A stretch of DNA of 24,041 nt. It comes from Candidatus Bathyarchaeota archaeon (GTDB lineage Archaea; Thermoproteota; Bathyarchaeia; TCS64). Where the stretch lies: positions 1 to 24,041 of the forward strand of contig JAOZIG010000045.1 in assembly GCA_026014515.1 (NCBI GenBank), in the 5' to 3' direction. Positions 7,825 to 14,242 of this stretch are shown here, piece by piece. Each line of letters opens with the position of its first letter. Within the stretch, counting starts at the first letter, position 1. A program made the translations under genes and the position numbers. The notes under the pieces were generated by a model. The model did not search any database and had not been told where the DNA came from. It worked only from the letters and a program-made list of their open reading frames with translations.

Positions 7825-8882
7825 TAGGCGTCCTCCTTGTGCTTCATGGGTCCAACTATGGTATCCAGGGGTAGTCGTTCAACTGGCTTTGTTAATGTGA
7901 ACCTTCCCTCATTGATCCAGTTCTTGAGTTCAAGGCATATCTTGTGAGCTTGTTTAAGACTGGACATACTTGTGACCCTGACGCTTCGCCCATTGATCTC
8001 GACTTTACCCTTCTTCAACTCAGCATAGTTTGTCTCGCTGATAGTTGGTCTGTCTCGGCTGGGAACACCATAATCAACTACTCCTGTTGTGATTTCATGG
8101 TCTCGGACAGCTACTTTCTCAACAATACCCTCGTTCAAGATTGGGATCGGTATTCCTAGCCCGATGTAGATGCTTGGACCATACCGTGTGAAGGTTGCCC
8201 CTCTGATGTACTCTGAGCTCATCAGCTTAGCGTCACCCTTCACCATCAACGTACCCAAACTGTTCCGTGGGTTATGCTGGGTTCCCTCTCCGAGAACATA
8301 CCCCGGTGCACCGCCTAGGAAAATCCGTGAACCGAGCCCAATAGTCTCATAGTTTGGATCATTGTTTAGTGGGCTGATCTCACCTGATCCGCTGTAGGTG
8401 GCGTTTCTGTACCGTGGTAGTAGTTTGCCCATGTAGGTGTAGATGGTCTCGTCTCGTCCGTTGGCGGCGCAGCTGTATCGCTGGTACCCGTTGCGGAAGT
8501 TCAGTAACGTAAACTGGTTCAGGTCATCCTTGGTTAACGTGGTCTCGACTCTGGTACGTGGATAACAATCAGTGCCATAGGCTGTTGCCCTGAACTCAAC
8601 CTCCTTACCCGCAATCAAGTCCTCGATAACGTGTCCACCGCCGTACTCGAATCCCCGCGTCTCGGATTGAACCGATGCTCCGATGTATAGGTCTACGGCT
8701 GCTCCGGGGTGTGGTATGGGTACGTCGTTGATCCATGCTTTGTTTATCTTGATCGGTGGGTCTGCGTGTCCGACGTTGATGAGTGCTCCGCTGCTGCACA
8801 TGGCTCCCATGGTGCCTGTGGTGACCACATCAACCTCGTTTAGGGCTACTTTTGTTCCGCTGCTTTCCACCAGTTCCTTCAT
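7824..8882 (-). CDS. DUF39 L-aspartate semialdehyde sulfurtransferase (homocysteine biosynthesis)
   Basis: The COG1900/DUF39 family converts aspartate semialdehyde plus reduced sulfur to homocysteine in methanogens. The family motif 'TTGTMGAMCSSGALINVGHA' begins at residue 21 and holds the likely catalytic Cys; 'DPPIK', 'GTQHNPRN' and 'GVPSRDRP' follow. The C-terminal CBS pair of some homologues is absent. The ATG at 8882 gives 352 residues, but the coding frame clearly continues upstream: it reads 'TVEEINEKIRTGD' then 'VQVLTVAEM', matching the usual N-terminus of the family. That frame is open back to a TAA at 8973-8975 and contains no ATG, GTG or TTG. A Shine-Dalgarno GGAGG lies at 8978-8982. 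The true start is probably a non-canonical codon near 8967-8972. This is the first gene of a four-gene operon. Confidence 0.9.
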   Translation of the reverse strand: MKELVESSGTKVALNEVDVVTTGTMGAMCSSGALINVGHADPPIKINKAWINDVPIPHPGAAVDLYIGASVQSETRGFEYGGGHVIEDLIAGKEVEFRATAYGTDCYPRTRVETTLTKDDLNQFTLLNFRNGYQRYSCAANGRDETIYTYMGKLLPRYRNATYSGSGEISPLNNDPNYETIGLGSRIFLGGAPGYVLGEGTQHNPRNSLGTLMVKGDAKLMSSEYIRGATFTRYGPSIYIGLGIPIPILNEGIVEKVAVRDHEITTGVVDYGVPSRDRPTISETNYAELKKGKVEINGRSVRVTSMSSLKQAHKICLELKNWINEGRFTLTKPVERLPLDTIVGPMKHKEDA

Positions 8883-8977
8883 CTCGGCGACGGTTAGAAC
8901 CTGTACGTCGCCTGTTCTGATCTTTTCGTTGATCTCCTCAACTGTTCTGGTCTGGCTGTGTGCTGTGAGTAGTTATT

Positions 8978-8982
8978 CCTCC
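8978..8982 (-). promoter_or_regulatory. Shine-Dalgarno site for the extended DUF39 start
   Basis: On the minus strand this reads GGAGG. It is followed 5 bases later by CTA and 8 bases later by CTC, the first in-frame codons after a stop. No such motif precedes the ATG at 8882, which argues that translation begins about 30 codons upstream of that ATG. Confidence 0.6.
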
Positions 8983-9009
8983 AGTGTAGCCAAGGTACCC
9001 TTATTCCTA

Positions 9010-9022
9010 GATAAATATCCTT
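9010..9022 (-). promoter_or_regulatory. TATA-type promoter of the homocysteine operon
   Basis: The minus strand reads AAGGATATTTATC, an archaeal TATA box (ATATTTAT) preceded by a purine-rich BRE-like stretch. It would place the transcript start near 8985-8990, giving a short leader that just includes the GGAGG at 8978-8982. Confidence 0.55.
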
Positions 9023-9128
9023 TTGAGTATTGTATTCCAATGTGAATATTATTCCTCTGTTTGTAGGTAGCCAAATGGTACATGCAGTCTCATAAAAGCG
9101 CGGGATGCTTTGGATGGTCGGTGATCAC

Positions 9129-9644
9129 ATGGGGTTAAAGGATATACAGAGCCCAATTCATTCATTAACACAGGCATTACCACCGATAGCTGAGACCATC
9201 AAGAAGTACCGCATCATCTACATCGGCTACGTTATATCCATGGGGATATTCGTGGCTACCAGTGTCTTCGAGGTCTTTGACGCCCCCGGTTTGATCAACT
9301 TCCTAGACAACTATAATCTGGATAAGATCATCTTCGCAACCATGCTGTTCAGCGTCTTCATGATCATCTACTTCGTCCGGGAACAAGAACGTATGAAATA
9401 CGAGCAAAGATTAGAGGAGCAGAAAAGAGTCAAGGAGGGAATCTGGCTAGCCGAGCAGGAGATTAGAAACCAGATCATCATGATCAATCAGGCAACCTAT
9501 ATGGCTGAGAAGAAAGGGGAACTCACAGGGGATATGATTAACGTCATACGGGATAACACCCGGAAGATGGAGAAACAGTTGGAGTTGCTTCAGAAATCTG
9601 ATGTTGATCCACGACACTACAATGGGATCATAATGCTTGAGTAG
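9129..9644 (+). CDS. Two-helix membrane protein with degenerate histidine-kinase dimerisation segment
   Basis: The 171-residue protein has hydrophobic helices at about residues 28-47 and 66-83, then a long charged coiled coil to residue 156. Within it, 'LAEQEIRNQIIMINQA' (107-122) and the following 'VIRDNTRKMEKQLELLQK' resemble the HisKA (DHp) helical hairpin of sensor kinases, whose core is H-E-I/L-R-N/T-P-L. Here Gln110 takes the phospho-accepting His position and Gln115 replaces the Pro, and no ATP-binding domain follows. It is therefore not a kinase; a dimerising membrane sensor or decoy is inferred. The ATG at 9129 was preferred over ATGs at 9105 and 9114, because GGTGAT precedes it and a TATA-like CATAAAAG lies at 9091-9098. 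The downstream gene lies 57 bp away under its own promoter. Confidence 0.65.
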   Translation: MGLKDIQSPIHSLTQALPPIAETIKKYRIIYIGYVISMGIFVATSVFEVFDAPGLINFLDNYNLDKIIFATMLFSVFMIIYFVREQERMKYEQRLEEQKRVKEGIWLAEQEIRNQIIMINQATYMAEKKGELTGDMINVIRDNTRKMEKQLELLQKSDVDPRHYNGIIMLE

Positions 9645-9683
9645 CCATTTATCTGAAATTTATTATAATCAAGCCCCCAAATA
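9644..9683 (+). promoter_or_regulatory. Promoter of the double zinc-ribbon gene, repeat copy 1
   Basis: It contains TTTATTATAA (9659-9668), a strong archaeal TATA box, with TCTGAAA just upstream as BRE. The 40-bp block is repeated at 11286-11325 with 36 identical positions. A transcript start near 9689 leaves a leader containing GGAAGGGG before the TTG start at 9702. Confidence 0.7.
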
Positions 9684-9701
9684 ACAAACGGAAGGGGTCT
9701 T

Positions 9702-11225
9702 TTGAGCAGACAAGCGGATTCTATGGATAAGTTAGCTCAACGCATCAACAACGAGTATATGAGAATAGGGCAGAGGCATGGGTTTGGGGTCCAGTATATG
9801 GGAATGGAGACCATTGGACCTTTCACTGGTGGAACATTTGGGAGACTGAACCATGTTTTCACATCAAACAATAGTCCAGACATCTACTCGGATACGAATA
9901 TTATCACATTCACAGCCCACGGGTTAGCGTCAGCAGTACTCAGTGAGGCTTTGAAGTGCTATTGCGCTGTTTTGGTGGAGAAGCCTGTTCCAGCGTCTAT
10001 CTATGTTAAGCGGATTCGTGATGGATTCAGGAAGAAGCCTGTCTGGGTGCCGTATAACAAGACGATGAAGGCGTCTGATGTTTACAAGAACAAGATGAAC
10101 TGGAACAGCCTCGTTGATAATCTAAACAATGATAGTCATCTCGGTAACCTCATGGGGAAGCTTAGGACCGAGACGAACGTAAACGGTATAGACCAGAATC
10201 TAAATGTTGGAAGCAGAGCCAGCTTCCCTGTACGAGTCAATGACACTGATACCAACCACGGTACCTCATGCATCATCATCCCCATGGGGAACAGAACCCT
10301 CATCGCATCCCAACATGCAACCCAAGACCTCAAAGACATCGAGCCAGCCCTACAAGCAGTCCAGCGGATAGCCCAGATAGTAACCCAATACAATTACAAG
10401 ACCCCAACAACGGGACCAATGATCAGCGACTACGCAGAAGACTTGTTGGAAAAGATGCAGAAAACAGCGCCACAACCAGCCCCGGCTCCAGCACCAGCGC
10501 CTACACCAGCACCCACACAGAGCCCCCAGACAGGCGTTATTTGCCCTGAGTGTGGAACAAGCAACCCAGAGGGCAACAAGTTCTGTGGAGAATGCGGAGC
10601 TACACTGACACCTAAGAACCCCGTGTGCCCCAAATGTGGAACCGAAAACCCGTTTGGACAAAAGTTCTGCGGAGAATGTGGTGCACCACTGGGAGAAACA
10701 AAGAAGGTTGCTACTCCGCCAACGCCCACAGGTCCAAGCATCGATAGGAGTGACCCAGTTGAACAACTCATAGCCGAGATTAAGGGCGGCACTGATGTCC
10801 AGTGGACCATCAGGTACAAGACCACCAAACAGGAGTATGAGGGAAAACTCTGGAACATAGCTAACAAGGGATATCTCGTGAAACACAATGACATTCTACC
10901 AGTGGCTACCAAGATCAAGGAACTCGACCACTACCAGTTATTCCAAAACATCAAGTACGTGAAGGCGCCAAACGATAAAGCCCTCACAGGGGGCTTCATG
11001 AACTTTTCCGCTGGTTTCAACAGTAAGGCTCCGGAGCCTTTCAAGGACCAGAATATTCAGGTGCTTGTGCTTCCGAGAGACGAGCCCCCAGAGGATATGC
11101 CTGTTCGGATGTTGGCGTCAACGGATAAGGGGATGACGGTTGATCGTTTCATGTTGATGCTTGATATCTTGGTGAATAACCCGGGTAGCGTCAAGGAGTT
11201 CTATCTCTGGGGCATATCAAATTAG
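9702..11225 (+). CDS. Unrecognised protein with double zinc ribbon and duplicated C-terminal domain
   Basis: The 507-residue protein has four parts. Residues 1-250 form a domain I do not recognise. Residues 255-275 are an Ala/Pro linker. Two zinc ribbons follow at about 281-330 (CPECGTSNPEGNKFCGECG and CPKCGTENPFGQKFCGECG), as in double zinc-ribbon (DZR) proteins. Residues 347-507 form a mixed alpha/beta domain that is nearly the whole of the next gene ('VEQLIAEIKGG', 'QWTIRYKT', 'EYEGKLWN', 'EFYLW'). No transmembrane segment or signal peptide is visible, so it is probably cytoplasmic. The start is TTG at 9702, supported by GGAAGGGG a few bases upstream; ATG at 9723 is the alternative. It sits between the degenerate-kinase membrane protein and its own partial duplicate, suggesting a shared but unknown process. 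Confidence 0.75.
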   Translation: MSRQADSMDKLAQRINNEYMRIGQRHGFGVQYMGMETIGPFTGGTFGRLNHVFTSNNSPDIYSDTNIITFTAHGLASAVLSEALKCYCAVLVEKPVPASIYVKRIRDGFRKKPVWVPYNKTMKASDVYKNKMNWNSLVDNLNNDSHLGNLMGKLRTETNVNGIDQNLNVGSRASFPVRVNDTDTNHGTSCIIIPMGNRTLIASQHATQDLKDIEPALQAVQRIAQIVTQYNYKTPTTGPMISDYAEDLLEKMQKTAPQPAPAPAPAPTPAPTQSPQTGVICPECGTSNPEGNKFCGECGATLTPKNPVCPKCGTENPFGQKFCGECGAPLGETKKVATPPTPTGPSIDRSDPVEQLIAEIKGGTDVQWTIRYKTTKQEYEGKLWNIANKGYLVKHNDILPVATKIKELDHYQLFQNIKYVKAPNDKALTGGFMNFSAGFNSKAPEPFKDQNIQVLVLPRDEPPEDMPVRMLASTDKGMTVDRFMLMLDILVNNPGSVKEFYLWGISN

Positions 11226-11285
11226 GAGATACTCAAATCCCAGAAATGCAGAATGTAGCTCAGACCAGTATGAGGGCCTAGATAT

Positions 11286-11325
11286 GCCACTTATCTGAAC
11301 TTTATTATAATCAAGACCGCAAATA
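11286..11325 (+). promoter_or_regulatory. Promoter of the 158-residue gene, repeat copy 2
   Basis: It is a duplicate of 9644-9683 with the same TATA box TTTATTATAA (11301-11310). The predicted start about 25 bp downstream falls at the ATG at 11334. No Shine-Dalgarno motif is present, so this copy should make a leaderless mRNA. Confidence 0.7.
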
Positions 11326-11333
11326 GTCTCGAT

Positions 11334-11810
11334 ATGAGTGACTCAGTTGAGCAACTGATTGCTGAGATCGAGGGAGGACCCGATGCCCAATGGACCATAA
11401 GGTATCGGACCCCCCAAGAAGAATACGAGGGCAAGCTCTGGAACCTCGCAGACAAGGAATACTTTGTCCAAAAGGATAATCTCACACAGGTACGTGCAAA
11501 TACCAAGTATCTGCATTACCATCTTTTCCCCAACATCAAATACGTGAAAACACCAAACGACAAAACAATCACAGGAAGATTCATGAACTTCGTGGCAGGC
11601 TTCAATGATACCGCCCAAGAACCATTCAAGGGAAAGTTTGTACAGGTGCTTTTACTTCCAAGAGACGACGACTCAGAGGAGCCATCAGTTCGTATAATAG
11701 CTTCTAACGACAAGGAGATGAACCCAGACCTTTTCGGGGTTATGGTTGACATTCTGGCGAATCACACTGCAAGAGTCGATGAGTTCTATCTCTGGGAACC
11801 CCAAGGCTAA
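11334..11810 (+). CDS. Stand-alone paralogue of the zinc-ribbon protein's C-terminal domain
   Basis: This 158-residue cytoplasmic protein aligns along its full length to residues 348-507 of the upstream gene product. Shared blocks are 'VEQLIAEI.GG', 'QWTIRY', 'EYEGKLWN', 'NIKYVK.PNDK', 'F.NF.AGFN', 'EPFK', 'LPRD' and 'EFYLW'. I do not recognise the domain. It lacks the zinc ribbons and the N-terminal domain. Together with its copied promoter it looks like a local tandem duplication of a domain that then became a separate gene; a dimerisation partner or competitor of the large protein is an inference. The start ATG coincides with the predicted transcript start. Confidence 0.8.
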   Translation: MSDSVEQLIAEIEGGPDAQWTIRYRTPQEEYEGKLWNLADKEYFVQKDNLTQVRANTKYLHYHLFPNIKYVKTPNDKTITGRFMNFVAGFNDTAQEPFKGKFVQVLLLPRDDDSEEPSVRIIASNDKEMNPDLFGVMVDILANHTARVDEFYLWEPQG

Positions 11811-11835
11811 GGGGGGGATGGGGGGACCCCAATCC
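11811..11835 (+). other. G-tract element downstream of the 158-residue gene
   Basis: Immediately after the TAA are seven G, AT, six G, then ACCCC. The G runs followed by CCCC could fold as a short GGGG/CCCC hairpin or a G-rich secondary structure in the 3' end of the mRNA. No T-run follows, so a classical terminator is not shown. Confidence 0.35.
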
Positions 11836-11905
11836 CAGCCACAATCAAGCCTATTTAATGAAAAGACGCCCCAGAACAGCCTAGATTAGGTCGCTATATG
11901 TGTAA

Positions 11906-11942
11906 AAAAGTGTATGAGTAACGGGGAAAAGTGTACATATTA
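11906..11942 (+). promoter_or_regulatory. Nudix gene promoter with direct repeat AAAAGTGTA
   Basis: AAAAGTGTA occurs at 11906-11914 and 11927-11935, 21 bp apart (two helical turns). The second copy runs into GTACATATTA, a TATA-like element 20-30 bp before the ATG at 11962. The repeats may be a regulator site; the gene is probably leaderless. Confidence 0.4.
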
Positions 11943-11961
11943 GCCGGACTTTAACTACACC

Positions 11962-12393
11962 ATGACGGATATCGAGCTCTTAGCCCGAGCAGTAATCAGA
12001 AAAGGAGACCGGATTCTACTAGCTCACATGATAGGAGAGATTAACACATTCCTACCCGGAGGACATATCGAAGCCGGGGAATACGCAGAGGAAGCCCTCC
12101 AACGAGAGCTACGAGAGGAGCTTGGAGTAGAAGCAGAGATAGGAGATTTTGTTGGTTTGGTAGAGCACAAGTTCACAGATGACAACGACGGTAAACGCCA
12201 CGAGGAGATAGATCTCATCTTCACTGCATTAATCAAAGAAACAGAGGTAGCTTCTGCAGAGGGACATCTTGAGTTCTTGTGGGTCAAACCAGATGATTTC
12301 AATAAAATGACTCTTCTGCCAAGTAGTTTTCAGTGGCTAATTAAAAACTGGTTAGAAGATGGCTGCACATTCCACTACGCTGAGAAGTGCTAG
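11962..12393 (+). CDS. Nudix hydrolase
   Basis: This 143-residue protein carries a complete Nudix box at residues 33-56: 'PGGHIEAGEYAEEALQREL' followed by 'REELGV', with the conserved G, E, REL, EE and G in place. Nudix enzymes cleave nucleoside diphosphates linked to another group, using Mg2+ held by the box glutamates. The substrate cannot be read from the sequence; NTP, sugar-nucleotide or ADP-ribose-type compounds are possible. The length is typical of a single-domain Nudix protein. The start is ATG at 11962. Its stop codon overlaps that of the convergent MarR gene by 4 bp, so the two genes share no intergenic terminator. Confidence 0.92.
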   Translation: MTDIELLARAVIRKGDRILLAHMIGEINTFLPGGHIEAGEYAEEALQRELREELGVEAEIGDFVGLVEHKFTDDNDGKRHEEIDLIFTALIKETEVASAEGHLEFLWVKPDDFNKMTLLPSSFQWLIKNWLEDGCTFHYAEKC

Positions 12394-12851
12394 CTTCTGA
12401 TCTCGTAGTAGAACTTATCGAAGCTAGCCATGAGTTTGTTTAGAAGCAGGTAGAGTTCTTCTACCTCGTCATTGGTTAGCTCACCGAATAGCCGCCTGAA
12501 GAAAACCATGGTTTCCTCGGTATGTGATTCCCAGAAAGCATGATTCTTCTCAGTGGTCTTTAACAATACCTTGCGCTTATCTGATGGGTCGCTTACAAGC
12601 TCCATGAAGCCTTTCTTCTCAAGCTGGTTCGCCAACTGTTTCACGTTCTGACGACTGGTGCTAAGCACCATGGCTACCTCATTCAGTGTCGGAGGATTCT
12701 CAAAGGCAGTATCAACAGCCCCCAATACAAGGAACTGTTTCGTGGTTAAGCCAAGTTTACCAAGCTCATGGTCGTTGATGTATTGGAGTTTTTGGCTGAG
12801 TAAGAAGATTGAACCGAATACATCGAATACTTTCTTGTTTATCTCTGCCAA
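12390..12851 (-). CDS. MarR-family transcriptional regulator
   Basis: This 153-residue winged-helix protein has 'LGLTTKQFLVLGAVD', a helix-turn-helix around 'TLNEVAMVLSTSRQNVKQLA' and a wing with 'SDPSDKRKVLLKTTE', all standard MarR signs. Such proteins bind palindromic operators as dimers and release them on ligand or oxidant binding. The TTG start abuts the flavodoxin stop (TAA then TTG), making this the last of four co-transcribed genes. It probably regulates its own operon through the palindromes at 14138-14174. The neighbouring flavodoxin suggests a redox or toxic-compound signal, which is inference. Confidence 0.9.
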   Translation of the reverse strand: MAEINKKVFDVFGSIFLLSQKLQYINDHELGKLGLTTKQFLVLGAVDTAFENPPTLNEVAMVLSTSRQNVKQLANQLEKKGFMELVSDPSDKRKVLLKTTEKNHAFWESHTEETMVFFRRLFGELTNDEVEELYLLLNKLMASFDKFYYEIRS

Positions 12852-13379
12852 TTATCTCACTTTCCCCGCTAGCTCCCTTGCCCATGTCTCTATCCTGGTC
12901 CAGTCTCTGTAATCTAAAGGCTCACTTGTATTAACGCCTATGACGCCATCCTCCTTGAGGATACCCTTTACCAATTGCTTCACGAAGAAGTTGTACTTGT
13001 TCCACTTGAAGCACCCAGCGAATAAGCCAGTGGAGACAGGTTCAATGCTGTACATCTCCGCGACAGCATCAAGGTACTTGGTCTGAGCATTAGCCTTTTT
13101 CTTGGGCACCGCTGCATCACCGCATGAGACAAACAATGCGGTTTTTCCATGAAGCATTTGATGGTTTACTGCTAGGAACTGTTTTGATTCCTTGATCCAC
13201 TGCCCCATCTTGATACCGCTGCCCACGAGCACAAGATCATATCCTTCCGGGTTCGGATTCTCCTTCTTCAAATCAGATAAAACTACAGTGAAGCCCTCTG
13301 AGCTTAGAACCTCACCAATTCGCTCAGCGATCTCAGCGGTTACCCCAGTATTACTACTATAAGCCACAAGAGCCTTCAC
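12852..13379 (-). CDS. Flavodoxin-domain protein, HemG-like (Flavodoxin_5)
   Basis: The 175-residue protein begins 'KALVAYSSNTGVTAEIAERI', a phosphate-binding FMN loop of flavodoxins, followed by 'YDLVLVGSGIKMGQWIKES' and 'KTALFVSCGDA'. This is closest to the Flavodoxin_5 group that includes protoporphyrinogen oxidase HemG. An FMN-dependent electron-transfer or quinone/porphyrin oxidation role is expected. No porphyrin genes are near, so that substrate is not supported by context. The GTG start overlaps the upstream stop (GTGA), and a strong GGGGAGG lies about 8 bases before it. The two upstream membrane proteins may be its redox partners or anchors. Confidence 0.85.
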   Translation of the reverse strand: MKALVAYSSNTGVTAEIAERIGEVLSSEGFTVVLSDLKKENPNPEGYDLVLVGSGIKMGQWIKESKQFLAVNHQMLHGKTALFVSCGDAAVPKKKANAQTKYLDAVAEMYSIEPVSTGLFAGCFKWNKYNFFVKQLVKGILKEDGVIGVNTSEPLDYRDWTRIETWARELAGKVR

Positions 13380-13729
13380 AAGTGCAGCCTCCCCGACCTG
13401 TAGAGCATGAACAGGGAGACTATTGGCACTATGAATCCCAATGCTGCACTGGATTGAACAGTATAACCCCAGATATCAAACAAGATAGTAGCCACACTCA
13501 CAAACACCAATGCCTTTGGAGCCCACTCAGTTCCACGCCATAAACCGAAGGAAGATACTAAGCCACCTAGTCCAAGCACTAGGAACATGATGTTGATGAT
13601 GTTCATGGTTCCATCACTCACAGCGACGGTTAGAAACTCCTGGATTGCTGGAGTGGTCCCAAGGTACGCGAAGTATAGCCTGAAGAGTCCGTTGAGGGTA
13701 TTGGCTCCGATTAGTAGCTTGTCTTTCAT
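13376..13729 (-). CDS. Small integral membrane protein
   Basis: The 117-residue protein has about four hydrophobic helices, including 'NIMFLVLGLGGLVSSFGLW', 'ALVFVSVATILFDIWGY' and 'ALGFIVPIVSLFMLY', and ends with a positively charged tail. I recognise no named family. The ATG overlaps the upstream gene's TGA (ATGA) and its own stop overlaps the flavodoxin GTG, so it is translated as part of the operon. Confidence 0.75.
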   Translation of the reverse strand: MKDKLLIGANTLNGLFRLYFAYLGTTPAIQEFLTVAVSDGTMNIINIMFLVLGLGGLVSSFGLWRGTEWAPKALVFVSVATILFDIWGYTVQSSAALGFIVPIVSLFMLYRSGRLHL

Positions 13730-14124
13730 CTCTGTGTCACCTTGTATATCGCGTATGGTCCCATTGCGGTCCAGAGGAGAACTATGCTCCAGAGTCTACC
13801 CGCGAAGATATCGTAGTCGGCTAAGAGGTGTACCCATGTGTGTCCCATGATGTAGTGTCCGAATACGAACTCGAATAGGATGGTGAGTATTAGCCAGGTT
13901 GCGCCTATCTGTAGGCTCTGTTTTGTGCTTGTTAGGGTCCAGCGTCTGTTTAGTAGCCAGAAGTATGCTGCGAATAGGATGATTCCCGTTGCGCATGATA
14001 TTTGGTGTGCTAGTAGTTCGCTCATGTATGGTCCGTAGCCGAGGTTTCGGACTGTTCCGTTGATGATGGCTATGGGTATTCCGCCTAGCCATGCGATTGT
14101 GAAGTTTCTTGTTGTTTTATCCAT
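13726..14124 (-). CDS. Conserved four-helix membrane protein, first gene of MarR operon
   Basis: The 132-residue protein has four predicted transmembrane helices. Polar residues recur near membrane edges: 'LGYGPYMSELLAHQI', 'FGHYIMGHTW' and 'LLADYDIFAGRLW'. This pattern (NG.vRN, HQ, GH...GH, DY) resembles a widespread unnamed family of small membrane proteins. The histidines could bind a cofactor such as haem or quinone, but that is only a suggestion. The ATG at 14124 follows a promoter with two palindromes at 14138-14174. Confidence 0.75.
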   Translation of the reverse strand: MDKTTRNFTIAWLGGIPIAIINGTVRNLGYGPYMSELLAHQISCATGIILFAAYFWLLNRRWTLTSTKQSLQIGATWLILTILFEFVFGHYIMGHTWVHLLADYDIFAGRLWSIVLLWTAMGPYAIYKVTQR

Positions 14125-14137
14125 CTTTCATCACTTA

Positions 14138-14174
14138 GGTAATATGTTACCCATTTAATTGCGTAATATATTAC
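14138..14174 (-). promoter_or_regulatory. Paired palindromic operators of the MarR operon
   Basis: GGTAATATGTTACC (14138-14151) and GTAATATATTAC (14163-14174) are related palindromes whose centres are 24 bp apart. Between them on the minus strand is CAATTAAATG, a TATA-like element about 30 bp before the ATG at 14124. Binding would block the polymerase, which fits autoregulation by the MarR protein encoded last in the operon. Confidence 0.65.
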
Positions 14175-14211
14175 CTATCTAATAAAGGTATTGGACTAAA
14201 CACAAACCCCA

Positions 14212-14219
14212 GTTTATAC
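14212..14219 (+). promoter_or_regulatory. TATA box of the DUF1801 gene
   Basis: GTTTATAC lies 24-31 bp before the ATG at 14243, and no Shine-Dalgarno motif is present, so this is a likely leaderless promoter. It is divergent from the MarR operon promoter. Confidence 0.5.
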
Positions 14220-14242
14220 ACCGCGATAACAATAGTCAAAAT

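Noticed and set aside
10473..10525. Short tandem CCAGC/CCAGCACC-like repeats that might suggest a repeat array
   Set aside because: They encode the Ala/Pro linker of the 507-residue protein; units are short and degenerate, with no spacers, so this is not a CRISPR array.
10350..10918. Long minus-strand frames rich in Cys/Trp opposite the zinc-ribbon gene
   Set aside because: The composition comes from reversed Pro/Ala linker and zinc-ribbon codons; the plus-strand gene has clear domains, promoter and paralogue.
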